Source of the DNA: Polymyxa betae
Taxonomy: Eukaryota > Endomyxa > Phytomyxea > Plasmodiophorida > Plasmodiophoridae
Direction of reading: 5' to 3'
DNA length: 43,564 bases
Assembly (NCBI GenBank): GCA_003693705.1
Contig: RBZT01000806.1
Span: 1 to 43,564, forward strand
This document shows positions 1 to 16,762 of this stretch, piece by piece; the stretch's first letter is position 1; every line of letters starts with the position of its first letter. A program made the translations under genes and the position numbers. Under the pieces are notes generated by a model, which ran no database searches, was not told the origin of the DNA, and saw nothing but the letters and a program-made list of their open reading frames with translations.

Positions 1-133
1 CCTATCCAAAAATAGATCAACGGTCGCAGGAGCGCAGTAACGACGCGGCCCCTTGACCCAGACTGACTCGGGAAGGGGCGAAGGGCAGAGCCAGAAGGCA
101 CCCCCGCCTTCGAAAGGAGTTGCCGTTAATCCG

Positions 134-181
134 ATGATGGTCTTCATTCTGCAAATATGTCTGCAATCCGCATCAGCTTGA
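134..181 (+). promoter_or_regulatory. Possible short upstream ORF before the first secreted gene
   Basis: Two consecutive ATGs at 134 and 137 open a 15-codon frame that ends at 179-181, overlapping the start of the secreted-protein ORF at 157 in another frame. If transcription starts upstream it could damp translation of the main ORF. It may equally lie outside the mRNA. Confidence 0.25.
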
Positions 182-528
182 TGCTAGCCATCCTGGCCAT
201 CGCTGTCCATGCCTCATCTCCCCAAGTCATGTCTATGCCTCGGATCCCAAGTGACCAGAGCCAACCGTCTATGCTGACGACCTTTCGCCTTAAGTCAGAG
301 CTGGCAAATCTCCAGAAGAGGAACGCACAGAGATTCAATCCGATACGAATTGAACGACAAGTCCAACCACGAAAAGTCGAATGGGATCAAGTCGTTGTCG
401 GGGCGCCGCCAAAAGAGATCAGGCTGTACGGCTTCATGCAACAGCGAGGAGCCCTCCCAGAGCAGCGAAATCGCCACAGTGCTGAAGAGGACTTCGACGA
501 TTCGCTCATGTTCCAATTCGATCGATAG
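157..528 (+). CDS. Small secreted protein A (123 aa), unknown family
   Basis: An intronless ORF of 123 residues with a clear N-terminal signal peptide: Arg at position 5, a hydrophobic core of about 12 residues (LMLAILAIAVHA) and a likely cleavage after Ala-Ser near residue 20. The mature part is hydrophilic, cysteine-free and rich in Arg, Gln and Glu. I recognise no domain. Near the middle it has a V-x-x-APPK motif and it ends with an acidic serine stretch followed by LMFQFD. Both motifs recur in the same order in the secreted protein at 1159, so the two are probably paralogs. The ATG at 157 is chosen because it alone gives the signal peptide. By analogy with zoosporic parasites it could be an effector, but nothing in the sequence shows the target. 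Confidence 0.6.
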   Translation: MSAIRISLMLAILAIAVHASSPQVMSMPRIPSDQSQPSMLTTFRLKSELANLQKRNAQRFNPIRIERQVQPRKVEWDQVVVGAPPKEIRLYGFMQQRGALPEQRNRHSAEEDFDDSLMFQFDR

Positions 529-541
529 TCAAGACATCTTT

Positions 542-603
542 CACATTCCATCCGTCCTTGAGCTCGTCCTTGCACATTCCACTCGTCATTGAGTTCGTCA
601 AAA
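542..603 (+). repeat. Two-copy 31-nt imperfect tandem repeat
   Basis: Copies at 542-572 and 573-603 both start with CACATTCCA and share the spaced core CGTC-x-TTGAG-x-TCGTC. The repeat lies just after the stop codon of secreted protein A, probably in its 3' UTR. Confidence 0.6.
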
Positions 604-1158
604 AGGCTCTGGTTTCGCCGGATCATGTACCATATATGATGCTTCAAGAAAAGCTGCATATTGTTCAGCTTCAAAACAAGCATTTTGTCATTGTTGATAA
701 ATCAATCAAATCTGTTCATATCATTCTATTCTCTGCTGGCAAAATGTAGATAGGTCTTTTGTATTTCATCACGCTGAATGTTTTAAATTGTTTTGCATCA
801 AATTATGATGTGGTCGATTCAATGTCAGCAATAGACCCAAAATTTTCATCGGTTAAGTCGCCAGCTTGACATGATACGTTCACAGTGGGCCACGACCAGT
901 AAAAGCAACCCTTGCCGGCTTGCGCAAAGCAATACCCTGGGGCCGGGGGTAACGTCCAGGCACCGGTCCGTGAGTCCGTTTCTTTAGGGCCAACTGGCGC
1001 AATTCTAAAAACATAAATGTGCCACTGAGCCATTAACATTGCGAGGGCTTTTAACGCCTCAATGCCAGAGTGGGCCTTATCCAAAGCTGGAGATACCCTG
1101 CTGTGCTGCCGATTATGTTTGAAATGCACCCCAAGCAAGTCCTGTCTCATTCTGAAAG
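604..1158. other. Intergenic stretch between the two secreted genes
   Basis: I see no supported gene here. A 115-codon minus-strand ORF at 803-1150 lacks recognisable features. The stretch presumably holds the 3' end of gene A and the promoter of gene B. Confidence 0.5.
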
Positions 1159-1620
1159 ATGGTGTTTCTTCTTCGCATCGTATTCGCTTTGATCGCTCTG
1201 CTCATCTCCCATGTATATGGTGCAACTTTCAAGACGCTGCTACAGATACTAGATAGAGATGACGCAAGTCTCGCAGAGGTCCCTGTCCAATGTTCTAAGG
1301 CTCAGCAAGATGATGTTCTGCAAGCACCTGGGACTGCGCTCTCAGCTCCAATCGAGATACCAGTCCAGCAGATGTTGGCGAAGAGGTATAAATTCCCACA
1401 GCCCGAAGATGAAGTAGCAAGGGCTCCACCGAAAGGAAACGGATTCCTTTTAATGGCCAAAAGGAATGACGACAAAGGGGAGTCAAGCGGGATCGACAAA
1501 CAGAATGACGACACAGAGGAGCCAAGCTGTCATGGAAGTCAATCAAGCGAAGGTGACATCCCTTTAATGTTTACCTTCGAGGAGGAATATTTCGGAGAGC
1601 TTCCAAAGAATGAAGAATGA
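1159..1620 (+). CDS. Small secreted protein B (153 aa), paralog of A
   Basis: An intronless ORF of 153 residues with a strong signal peptide (MVFLLRIVFALIALLISHVYG) that is probably cleaved after Gly 21. The mature region is acidic and Gln/Asp/Glu-rich, with two cysteines. It shares with the protein at 157 the motif V-x-x-APPK followed 5-8 residues later by an aromatic or leucine-rich turn and a basic residue, and near the C-terminus a Ser-rich acidic run followed by LMFTFEEE. The shared order and spacing support a duplicated family of small secreted proteins. I know of no named family with these motifs. An export or effector role is inference only. Confidence 0.65.
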   Translation: MVFLLRIVFALIALLISHVYGATFKTLLQILDRDDASLAEVPVQCSKAQQDDVLQAPGTALSAPIEIPVQQMLAKRYKFPQPEDEVARAPPKGNGFLLMAKRNDDKGESSGIDKQNDDTEEPSCHGSQSSEGDIPLMFTFEEEYFGELPKNEE

Positions 1621-1853
1621 CCACAACGACATAACATATCCTGTACTATCTGGTTTTAACTGGTTCGAGTTTTGGTTAATGATTAATCAGCTTGTACGCA
1701 CAAATTGATTCCATATTCGATCGCCAGACCATCTGTCTGGAATGAATAAAGATTTCATTTCGACAATTGAGTGTGATCATGCTTTTCCAGCTTGTCTTGT
1801 ATAAAGCATCCAGAATCAGTGTAAGAATATAGACATTGTTTACAGTAATCAGA
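1621..1853. other. Convergent intergenic spacer
   Basis: Short AT-rich spacer between the stop of secreted gene B (+) and the stop of the allantoinase gene (-). It probably contains both 3' UTRs; an AATAAA lies at 1745-1750. Confidence 0.4.
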
Positions 1854-3999
1854 TTAATAACGCTGCAGGAGTTGACCATCAGGCTGGCCGAACGTTTCTG
1901 TGGCTCCAGAGTAGGCTAGTTGCCCTCGCCTATATGTGAAATGGATACGCCCAGAAAACGCCATTGTTTCATATGGCGTGCGTTTATGCAAATGATGGAC
2001 ACTTGAAACAGCAGAATCGCATTCAGGATCCCAAACAACGAAATCGGCATCATGACCGGCGCGTAGACGTCCTTTGCAATGATCGAATCCAATCTTTAAT
2101 CATCGCTATTAAAGTCGGATTCATTGGTAATGCCGCTTACTAATTTAGCCGGGCTTTCGCAAAGCCATTTGCAAAGATGACTGAAATTGACGCCACGTTT
2201 GCGCCCTTCCGTCCAGATTGATCTAAAGCAGGCTCAGCAACAGACTTGAACAGAGATAGCGCAGAAGAATATCAACTGCCAGATTGATTGGGAAAACGAA
2301 ACTACACTTACAGAAGCCGGAATTGTAGGCCGGCAATGCCGCCCCAAGCTGCTAGGAAATCCCCAGTATCGATGCATTTCACGTCAGGTGAAGACGGAGA
2401 GTGATCCGAGACAATCATGTCGATATGGCCTTGGAATAGCGCTTCCCAAAGCGCATCGCGATTGGACTTATCTCGAATCGGTGGACAACACTACACCCAA
2501 AAGTAAGAATTATGAAAGTACAGATAGAGAATGTATCAGCTATAACCTTAAACAACGTCTGACCTTCTTGGATTTCTTCTGAGCTGAAGCAAAGATAATG
2601 CGGACAGGTCTCGACAGTTACTTTCGTGTTGCGGCTTCTGGCTGCTTGTAAAGCTGACAGACCTTTACACGAGCTCAGATGCACAACGTGCACATGACAA
2701 TCATGCCTAAGCAATGAGTTTCATGAGACCATTCAGAAATTGGCAAGGCGTCCGACTTTTCAGCAAGGGCGATGATCGCATTGATGGCGCTGACTTCCAT
2801 ATTATCTGGACGCGATTCCAGAAACGTTTGGTATCGGCGTGGATCAGCACCACTGGGCGGCTGAACAGGAGCGGAACATTCCAGTTCTAGAGTGCACGTT
2901 TGCGAAGCGATTTCTGTCAAGCAGTGAACGTATTACCAGCATGGACCATCAGCGGCATGCTTCGAGCGGCCAGCGTCGGCATCGCTCGATCCAGATCGCT
3001 GAGCGTGGCGCCCGGATAATCATCGATTCCGGAATAACACATGAAAGCCTACAAGAAATATGTCAGAAGATGGATCAACTAATTATCAAGAACGAATTTT
3101 GAAAAGTTGATGATGTAAGCTTGAAAGATATTTTAGACTTGAACGGAGAATCGTTCAATTTGATTGCTACAACCTTGACAGCAACGACACCAGAATCAAG
3201 AAGAGCCGACAATAGAGTTGAATCGGCGTTGGCAGGAACCAATCCGCCGACAAAGCCGACATCCGCCCAGAGACAGTTCATAGTAGCTCGAGCTTTAACA
3301 TTATAGGCTTCGGGTGAGATGGTCACCTGGATCGCCCATTAAACGATTTATCTATTAGACCTGCAGAGACGCTGTACCGGAATGCAATTCAACGGCATAT
3401 CACCTAACATCAGGCATAAGCTTGCGACGTCGATGAACATCAACAAAATGAAAAACACGACACGATTGATTAAGAAAGCCCACAAATGTTCACGAGAAAA
3501 TGTAAATTATCTTTACCGATTGTACAAGTTCCGCCAGCAATCGCAGCCTACACCTCGATATTTAGTTGCCAGTAGATGAGAAGCCTGACTGCTTACTTTT
3601 GTAGCACAATCGAACCTTTCCCAATGGTCTATACAAACAATGAGAATTTCAGACTAGTCGTAGCAAAAGTGAATTTGATTGCTGGCGATTTGTAAACCGT
3701 AAACCAGATACAATCCTTACAAAATTGATTCGTATAAAAGTATTCTGTCAGAACGTTATGAAATTACCTCTTCCAGGATCATTGATATGTACATGGCTGT
3801 CCACCAGCCCAGGAAAGATCAGCAGGTCGCCGAAATCAACGGTCTCGATCTGGTCATCGGTTGTCGTGATTTCTCTCCTCACAGACACGATTCGACCGGA
3901 TTCGGAATCAACCAGGATTGCGCCAGGCTTTGGGTCGGCATCGTCGCTGTCAAAGACGATCCGATTGCTTTGAAATCGGATCAGCTTTCCGAAGCACAT
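1854..3999 (-). CDS. Allantoinase, intact, about ten exons
   Basis: This is an amidohydrolase of the cyclic-amidase group that opens allantoin to allantoate in purine catabolism. The first exon ends in [14 protein letters not shown], carrying the HxH metal ligands and the allantoinase-specific HIN-x-PGR context. Small exons follow: [20 protein letters not shown]. Then come [14 protein letters not shown], the GVVAVK-to-AFMCYSG join with the lysine that is carboxylated in this family, [19 protein letters not shown] and finally IVSDHSP with the metal-binding Asp. The last exon, about 1854-2057, gives ADFVVWDPE and the C-terminal beta sandwich. All expected metal ligands are present and every exon joins in frame over introns of about 45-70 nt plus a few longer ones. 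Start is the Met at 3999. Dihydropyrimidinase or dihydroorotase are less likely because of the HINDPGR and AWGGI motifs. Confidence 0.88.
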
Positions 4000-4140
4000 A
4001 GATGAAGGGATGACAACCTTTATCGTCGAGTTACAATCTTAGCTTGAAACGTTAAATCCACGTAGGTTCGTCATACTGTAATAACGACGAAGCAGCCTCT
4101 TCAATTTCTACGGAATCGCTGCAAACCTATGGCTACTGAC

Positions 4141-4161
4141 AAACCCTAAAACCCTGAAACC
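4141..4161. promoter_or_regulatory. Telo-box-like tract upstream of allantoinase
   Basis: The + strand reads AAACCCTAAAACCCTGAAACC, a degenerate run of CCCTAAA units, about 140 nt upstream of the allantoinase ATG. Similar tracts lie ahead of other genes in the window. In plants such telo-boxes are promoter elements; a promoter role here is inferred from position. Confidence 0.45.
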
Positions 4162-4491
4162 GCAATCGACCCACATGATCAGTCTCAATACTTCTATTGG
4201 GAAAATTCAAATGCTGTCAGCCGCAATCGTCCAGTAAAAAGATAAGTTAAACGCAGCATCGTCATCTAGACCCGAGCTCAAAATAAAGCAGCGTTTGATA
4301 ATAGCAAGCTGTTGCCAGGCGGACTAGCTTACAAATCTGAAAGGTTTTCATACGATCGACTCATTTGCTTAGAGTGAAACGGTGAAACAATCGAACCACT
4401 GAAAATGTCACTGGAAAACGGTACAAAGATTTATGATGAGTTTTTGGCTCTTTGCTCATCAGATAGATTGTTAGCGAACGAGCGCGTGACA

Positions 4492-4496
4492 AAAAG
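4492..4496 (-). terminator. Pol III T-run after tRNA-Pro
   Basis: Read on the minus strand, TTTTT follows the tRNA 3' end by four bases, as expected for RNA polymerase III termination. Confidence 0.7.
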
Positions 4497-4499
4497 CAG

Positions 4500-4572
4500 G
4501 GGCTGTTCCGGGATTTGAACCCGGGACCTCCCGCACCCAAAGCGGGAATCATAGCCACTAGACCAAACAGCC
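4500..4572 (-). tRNA. tRNA-Pro (anticodon UGG)
   Basis: The minus strand folds into a full cloverleaf: acceptor GGCTGTT/AACAGCC, anticodon stem CCCGC/GCGGG with the 7-nt loop TTTGGGT (anticodon TGG), and T stem CCGGG/CCCGG closing TTCAAAT. There is no intron. The base after the acceptor stem (4500) is C on the tRNA strand; CCA is not encoded. Confidence 0.95.
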
Positions 4573-4754
4573 GAACTTGAGAACTCTGCCGACATATGAT
4601 CAATAACTTCCGTGATCCAAATATTCCCGCAAACTGCGCTTGTAAAATGTTGCAGGAAGTGGGTTGTCGAAAAGTCGGGCTGCGCCTCTCCCAAGTTTAG
4701 ACCACCCTCTATTGGGCGATTTCCGTCTGATTACTTTCTAAAGCGCCTGTCAAT

Positions 4755-7700
4755 ATGGTATGGTTCATTGCTGGGTTTGAAACTGCCGACGGAACTCATC
4801 TGTCTCTTGCAGCCGCTGCGTCTTGAGATCAAGCGCGAATTATCGGCGCGCAGCGAGCGCGTGAAATGTGTTGATATTCATCCAACCGAACCCTGGATTC
4901 TGGCCGCCCTCTTCTCTGGCAATGTTATGATTTGGAATTACCAAACCGAAACCAGCGTGAAGACTTTCGAATGCTGTGATGTACCTGGTAATCACGCCTA
5001 TCACAAGTTTTTGGCTCGTTCCTGAATTCCAATACAGTGAGGTCTGCGAAATTCATTCCCAGAAAGCATTGGGTTATCTGTGGTGCTGATGTAAGTGCAA
5101 ATATCTTCTTAATCTACAATTTTTTTATCCTTGTTTCTAACTTCAAGCTTTTCTTCGTTGACTATAATCTTTCTCATCTGGGGTTACCGAGATTTGGTCT
5201 TTGGCTTTTCTCGAAACTCTTTCCAACCGGCTTTGAGAAGCCATTCTGACTTTCTTTTATTTCGTGCTATTCATTGCGATATTAATGCTGTGACGCCCTT
5301 CAGGATATGAATATTCGCGTCTACAATTATAACACAATGGAGAAAATCAAAACATTTGAAGCCCATTCTGATTACATTCGAGGGCTGGCAGTTCATCCTA
5401 CTCTTTCATATGTTCTCTCGGCTTCCGATGATATGTCGGTCAAGATGTGGGATTGGGATAAAGGTCTTTAACCATGTCGGTCTAGCTCGACCATGAAATG
5501 ACGTTTGCACAGACTGGACGAATGCTCAGATCTTCGAGGGACACACTCATTATGTGATGCAGGTCGAATTCAATCCCAAAGATTCGAACACCTTCGCCTC
5601 CGCGTCGCTGGACCATTCTGTGAAGGTTTGGGGACTGGGCTCCCGAATGCCACATTTTAGTCTGGAAGGGCACCAACGTGGTGTTAACTGTGTTAGTTAC
5701 TTTCATGGTGGTGATCGCCCATACCTGATCTCTGGGGCTGATGACCAGTATGGCAATCGTCATTTGCTTGATACTATTTTTCATTGTGCCTTTCGCTTTT
5801 GACTATTACTGTATTCTTTATTTTCTGTTTTTGTAATCTGTTTTCTGAGATCACTTTCTGGCTCGTTATATTTGCGTTTTCTTGATGCGCTTTATGTTTT
5901 ATATCAACATCTTATTTCAGCATTGCATCGCATAGTTGATTTTTTTATAGATTCAACCTTCTATATCTTAACACTGTGGCATTTTAGGACGGTTAAAATT
6001 TGGGATTACCAGACAAAATCCTGTGTTACCACATTGAATGGCCACACAAACAATGTGTCCGCCGTTGTATTCCATCCAGTATTACCATTAATTATCTCGG
6101 GATCTGAGGTTGGAAACGGCGGCAATTACTATTACTTCGTATTGATATAATTGTTCAAGGACGGCACCGTTCGCTTATGGCATTCGACTACCTTCAGGTT
6201 AGAGAACACTTTGAACTATGGCATGGAACGTGTTTGGGCGATTGCTTGCCATAAAGAGTCCAACAAAGTCGCTCTTGGCTATGATGAAGGCACAATCATG
6301 ATCAAGATTGGTCAAGAAGTCAGTTTGTATTGTGATTTTTATTCATTCAGTTATTTTTCGACTTTTTCTCCCAATTTTTTGTACGCTCTTTTAAAGTTAT
6401 ATTTGTAGGAGCCTGTTGTCTCTATGGATCGAGTTGGAAAAGTCGTCTGGGCAAAGAATCATGAATTCGTTTCTGCCAATGTGAAAAATCTGAGTTCGAA
6501 GCTTCCTCTAGCTGACGGAGAAAGGCTTCCACTAATTGTCCAGGAAAAAGGTAGCTGTGAGATTTATCCTCAGGTTTGATGATTACGATATATGGTGGTA
6601 CTTTGCTCAACGTTGCTTTTTCAGGAAATGTTGCATGATCCAAAAGCCCGGCATTTGGCTGTTAGTGGCGATGGAGAATACATCATCTACACAGCTGTAT
6701 CTCTGAAGAATAAACATTTCGGTCAAGCTCTGGAGTTTGTATGGGCTTTCCATTCGGGAATGTTTGCCACCCGAGAGTCTACATCCAAAATTAAGGTAAT
6801 TCTGCTTCTCGAACTGTTTAGCTCCATTGGATTCTCATTCGAGCTCAGATTTTCAAAAACTTTACAGAACATCGTGCATTCCGCCCTCCATACAGTGTGG
6901 AGGGAATTTTCGGTGGTGCTCTTCTTGGTATGACGCAGCTGTTATTGCTTTTCACCATACTGAGCGTATCGTAGGTATGCGCTCCAATGACTTTGTTGAC
7001 TTTTACGACTGGGAGACCTGCTCTATCATTCGCCGGGTTGAAGTTTGCCCTCGATTGGTTTTCTGGTCGGAGTCCTGCGAACTGGTTGTCATCGCTGCCG
7101 AATCGTCGTACTTTGTGCTTAGGTAAGGTGTTTCGCGTTTTTGCAACTGTCCGTTCATCATTGATCTTAGATTCAACAATGAACTGGTCAATAAGTATCT
7201 GAGTCAAAAAGTGGATGTTGGAGAGCAAGGTATTGAAGGAGCGTTCGAGCTCGAACATGAAGTTGCCGAGCATGTTATTACTGGGGAGTTCATTGGCGAT
7301 TGCTTTATTTATACGAACGCCGCTAATCGCTTGAACTACTCTGTTGGCAGTGAAGTCATCACACTGGCACACTTGGACAAGGTGACATGCCTTTGTTGTT
7401 TCGGTTGCTCTCTATTTGCTCCATATTTACCAGCCAACGACTTTTTCTGTTTGATCTCTATGCGATTCCTTTTTGGCTGTTTCTTGGGCGATCCCGTTTT
7501 GACTTTGCTCGATTTGCCCGTCTAACAACTCTGTAGCCTTATTACCTGTTGGGCTACTTACCGAAAGAGGATCGTGTCTATCTCATGGATAAAAGCCACA
7601 ACATCGTGTCTTTCACTTTGCTGCTCTCAGTTTTGATCTACGAGACGGCAATTATTCGGAAGGATTTCGAGGCGGCACGTAACGCCATATCGCAGATTCC

Positions 7701-9576
7701 GCGCGAGCACCATGACAAGCTAGCTCGATTTTTAGAAGGACAAGGTGCCCTTGTTAATTCTTCTAAATGGCTTTGGTTTGACTTCGGATTAGGACTTCAA
7801 CAGATGGCTCTTGAAGTTACTACTGACCCAGAGCATAAGTTCGAATTAGCGATTTATCTCAAGAACTTAGATGTAAGAGATGATTGCTTTCGATAAGCCA
7901 ACATTTAGTTTTTGAATTCAGCTTGCACGCCAAGTTTGCCATGACGAACCTTCTGGTTCGAAATGGAAAGCTTTGGGCGATGCTGCTCTTTCGTGCAACG
8001 ATCTCAGCCTGGCAAATAAATGCTTCACCGAATCGAAAGACTGCGGTGGTCTTTTGTTGATTTTGTCGTCGACAGGTGACAAGGAGGTATGTATGATAAC
8101 CCATTTTACGCATTATGCATTGAAAACATTTCCTTTTGATGATGCGATTTCGATTGAGCTTTATTTAGGGGCTTGAAGAACTATCGAAACTTGCGAGTGC
8201 GACTTTCCAGTTCAACGTCGCATTTATCTCTCTCTTCCTCCTGGGACGAGTTGATGATTGCTTAAAGCTTTTAGTCGAGACTGGCCGTGTTGCTGAAGCT
8301 GCAATGATGGCCCGGTCGTATGCTCCAAGGTCAATAAGTTGATGTATTCACTCCTTCAAAATATTTACTCAAATTCCAGTGTTGTTCCCCGCTTGGTTGA
8401 ACTATGGAAGGAGAATCTTCGGCAAACAAGTCAGAACGCTGCTGATGCTATTGCTTCGCCTGATACGCATCCCGATCTGTTTCCTGATAGTCAAGCTGTA
8501 TTTCTTTTTTAATCTCTATCTGCTGTCTAAGTGTGTGATAGAAACTTCTGGCAGAGTCGTTTTTAAGTTCGGAATGGAGTAAAGTGTTGCCTGCCAGGCA
8601 ATATCTCGATGAAAGAGCCAAGCGCACCAGTCGCGATATTTTGCAAAGTGATTCCGGCGTCCTCTTCGCTGATCATTTCTCATTTTTTGTAGTGGCAATG
8701 AATGGGGAGTTAGATCGAGATCTTCCTTCCCGCTCGCCGTCATTAGATGTCGCCTCAACTCCATCTTCACCATCACCTAAACCGAGGAAACCTTCCCCAA
8801 TCAGAACGGCTTCTCCTTCAGGACAGAAACCTATATCGAGGTATAATCACGATTGGGAGATGTATTGAAATTTTAATTTGATTGAAGACCTCTATCGCCC
8901 CAGCGATCAGCCCGGTCCCAGGAATCTGTACAATCTGTGAGATCTAATTCCCCTTTCGTAAAATTTTTCTTTTCTGTTTACCTATTATCTGAATTTGCCG
9001 GTAGACGTCACCTAAAAAGTCCCCTCAAGTGGTTGAACCAACGGCAGAACCTGTAGATTTGGAGCCTCCTGAACCGTCGGATTTGGAGTTTGCGATTGAA
9101 TCTCCTGCCGATAAAGGGTCGCTCCCTGCCCTGTCTCCTCCGAATCAACCATTCTCCATTCCTCTGCCTGAGCTGTCTTCCGTTCGCTCTCGTTCTCCTT
9201 CCCCTTCCGGTCGCTCATCTACCAAAATGTCTCCGGCCCAGTCTCCGCTGGCGGAGCAAATCTCATCATTGGAACAAGCGCCTTCAACTCCAAATCTGGA
9301 CGTTCTGGAATTTGATAGATTTTTGGACAGTTCCAATGGTGTAACCGGTATCCTACAACAACCTAACGATCTTTTAATGAGAGAGGATTGGATGGGAAAT
9401 ATTATATCGAACGGTAATATATTTCAACTTGGGACTGCTTGTAAAGCTTGATTTCCGGTTTTAGGACATGATGATATTCTTCAGGATGAGGAATTCAACG
9501 AGTTTTTGACCGAACCAAATCCTGTTCCTAACAGTAACAATAATAATGTAGAAGATCTGGACGATTTTGACTTCTG
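4755..9576 (+). CDS. COPB2: Coatomer subunit beta-prime (COPB2)
   Basis: This is the beta'-COP subunit of the COPI coat, which binds cargo and p24/KKxx tails on Golgi-ER vesicles. The start codon stands almost alone: ATG at 4755-4757 is followed at once by an intron (4758-4812). The second exon then begins [18 protein letters not shown], the invariant N-terminus of the family. WD repeats follow in order, with [73 protein letters not shown] and [11 protein letters not shown]. Next come the second propeller ([24 protein letters not shown]), the alpha-solenoid ([16 protein letters not shown]) and [12 protein letters not shown]. The C-terminal part (from about 8700) is a Ser/Pro-rich low-complexity tail ending in the acidic VEDLDDFDF. 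About twenty short introns interrupt it. I find no break. Confidence 0.93.
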
Positions 9577-9645
9577 AAATAAACTGAGAAAATTGCGTGA
9601 AACTTGCCCAAGATTTGTAAAATAGAATATGTATTACAGCATGTT

Positions 9646-14722
<5,077 letters not shown>

Positions 14723-14921
14723 GACTGTAGAGTAACAATGACTACAGTGGCGGGATGGTCTTCAGCAGTCGCTGCGTGTTGTAAAGGGCGGCTGCAGCCT
14801 CACACACCAAACGTGGATGAATTGTAAGCGAATGCAATACTGCGCTCGAAACTAAGAGGCTGAGAGGCCGCCGATACAGCCCAATCGAACGAGCTATAAG
14901 GAGGCAGTGGTCAATTCGACG
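14723..14921. other. Divergent promoter region
   Basis: About 200 bp separate the SMC3 start (-) from the first ATG of the following + strand gene candidate, so the two probably share a promoter region. I see no telo-box-like tract here. Confidence 0.4.
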
Positions 14922-15978
14922 ATGGCAGGGCAATTCTGTCCGTATCAGAACAGCACGGAATCAGAGAGGGGATCCAATGACGTTCTCGCCTTGCTTCTGG
15001 ACTGCGCAAATTTATTAGGCGCAACTTATCCCGAATCGACTTTTCGCTTCTCATCTCACTCTCAATCATTGTAGTTAGTCTCAAGAGGCACCTTGTTAGA
15101 GACGCTAATAGTAAGTCTTGTCAGACGGCCTAATGACAAGCTTGCAGATAGAATACAGAGATTACGAGTCATTATTCAAGTTTTCGAATGAATGGAGCGA
15201 TGACTATTTTCCATATCTACTGACTGCCATCCTCAAACAGACAGAATCTTGTTGCTGCGATTTTGTGCTACTAATATGTTGTGAGAAAAAAACGATGGGT
15301 AAGAACTTGGCGAAACGTAGCTGAGGTTCTCTTAAAAGCATCTAAGAAGCAGTTTGGTTAAGAATGCAGATGATCGATTGGTGGCCCAGCCAAATACAAT
15401 GCTTCGGCTCGCGAACATTCACAAGAAGCCTCGTGACGATATTTCATGCAGAATGTAATGAGAGACGAACACACTTAGTAATGATGCTGTTCTGGACCTA
15501 TATACAGCTTTACATTCAGACACCGATATATTTGTTGGGATCTTGCCCGATTCCGCTGACATTCTTTGGTCATTGAAATATCGCTCGTGAGAGAATCTAT
15601 CTGGCTTGCCGCATCAACTCCATTAATATCTTTATTCCATTTTGGCTCGGTTGTCTACCTGAATGCAGAATGGGTACGCATGCTAAGTAGCTGCTGTTTT
15701 GATTTCTTCATTTGCTATAATCGAAGTTGAGCAATGATGCTCTTTTACAGACAGCTTCCCAACTAGATAGGTTTCCAGTTGACACTCCAATCAAAGCATG
15801 CTCAATGCAAAATTTAATTGCTTCAGCGAAACGACAACAGCAAACGTTGAAGCGTGTCTGGAATCTTAGAATACCAAAATTTCGTCCAGTTCTATATCGC
15901 TACCAGTGCCATCGACGTGACAATTCAATTTTGTCTCACCATCGTGGAATCGCGTTTAAAACCATTCCTGGGGTTTCA
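14922..15978 (+). CDS. Unresolved multi-exon gene, unknown product
   Basis: Several open, protein-like blocks lie in series on the + strand: an ORF from ATG 14922; a basic and hydrophobic block around 14966-15108 (RKFIRRNLSRIDF, then a hydrophobic run); KYRDYESLFKFSNEWSDDY from about 15150; LHSDTDIFVGILPDSADIL at about 15513-15570; a hydrophobic block near 15610-15670; and a final exon from about 15727 (LLQTASQLDRFPVDTP) to a TGA at 15976-15978. Between them are possible GT-AG introns of 40-80 nt, but I cannot fix every join and an in-frame stop at 15588 must fall in an intron. I recognise no domain. The hydrophobic blocks could be membrane segments. Coordinates are the outer limits of the candidate. 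Confidence 0.35.
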
Positions 15979-16613
15979 TGAACGATGATCAAACGAAAAT
16001 GCACAATCAGATGATATGCGAGAAAGATAATGAATGGGAAGGAAGAACCCACCATCCCTATATTATAAATAAAGTTTTAGATAATTTATGTATGTTGTCC
16101 CCCTATAATAAAATCCAATTAATTCCTATTATTTCAGTGTCTGAATCCAGGCATATCTGGAATATGTTCTCGTTGATATGATCGACGTTCCATCAAATCG
16201 GAAAATTATTATTATTTTGTTTAATAGAAACATACTATGTCTGTTGGGATCTCGAATATTATGCCCCGGGGAATAACGGCATGTTTGCAAAAGCTTGTCC
16301 GACCGCCGGGTCGTCCGGATCGCGAATAAACACCTTAAGTGTTGCAACGGGCACCGATCCGCGCATTATGTAGACGACGTTATTCTCGAGCCGGGCTCGC
16401 TCGTTTGGAAGCAGCGATCGCAGCGTGCTCCCATTGCTAATGCAGATTCCTGCAAGGAAATGAATCAGAGGAACACGTCATGACTAGGATCGAGACCTCG
16501 CATTGCTCTAGAAACCACGAACACATCGTTGGTGATGTATAATTCGTGTAATGTTACAATGTGGTCCCGGCTGCAGTTTATGTTTCCAATAAACACTTAA
16601 CACTTAAGTGGAA

Positions 16614-16639
16614 CCAACTGGGTAAGCTTACCCAGTTGG
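16614..16639. repeat. Perfect 26-bp palindrome
   Basis: The half-site CCAACTGGGTAAG is followed directly by its exact reverse complement with no spacer. A smaller perfect palindrome, CACTTAAGTG, lies at 16601-16610. It could be a binding site for a dimeric factor or a cruciform-forming site. Confidence 0.85.
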
Positions 16640-16762
16640 ATCAACGTTGTTTGGCCCTTCAACCTTCCTCTCTCGAGCTTTCTAGCCTTGAAGTAGCTGG
16701 TTGTCGCGATGCGTCGTCGATCCCGCCGTACTGGCCCCCCCTCTGGGCCATCCGGATGCTAC

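Noticed and set aside
803..1150. 115-codon minus-strand ORF between the secreted genes
   Set aside because: No domain or signal peptide, and it is antisense to the promoter region of secreted gene B.
1854..3999. Dihydropyrimidinase or dihydroorotase
   Set aside because: [26 protein letters not shown] and AWGGI together are allantoinase features.
6845..7372. 175-codon minus-strand ORF
   Set aside because: It is the antisense shadow of well-conserved COPB2 exons.
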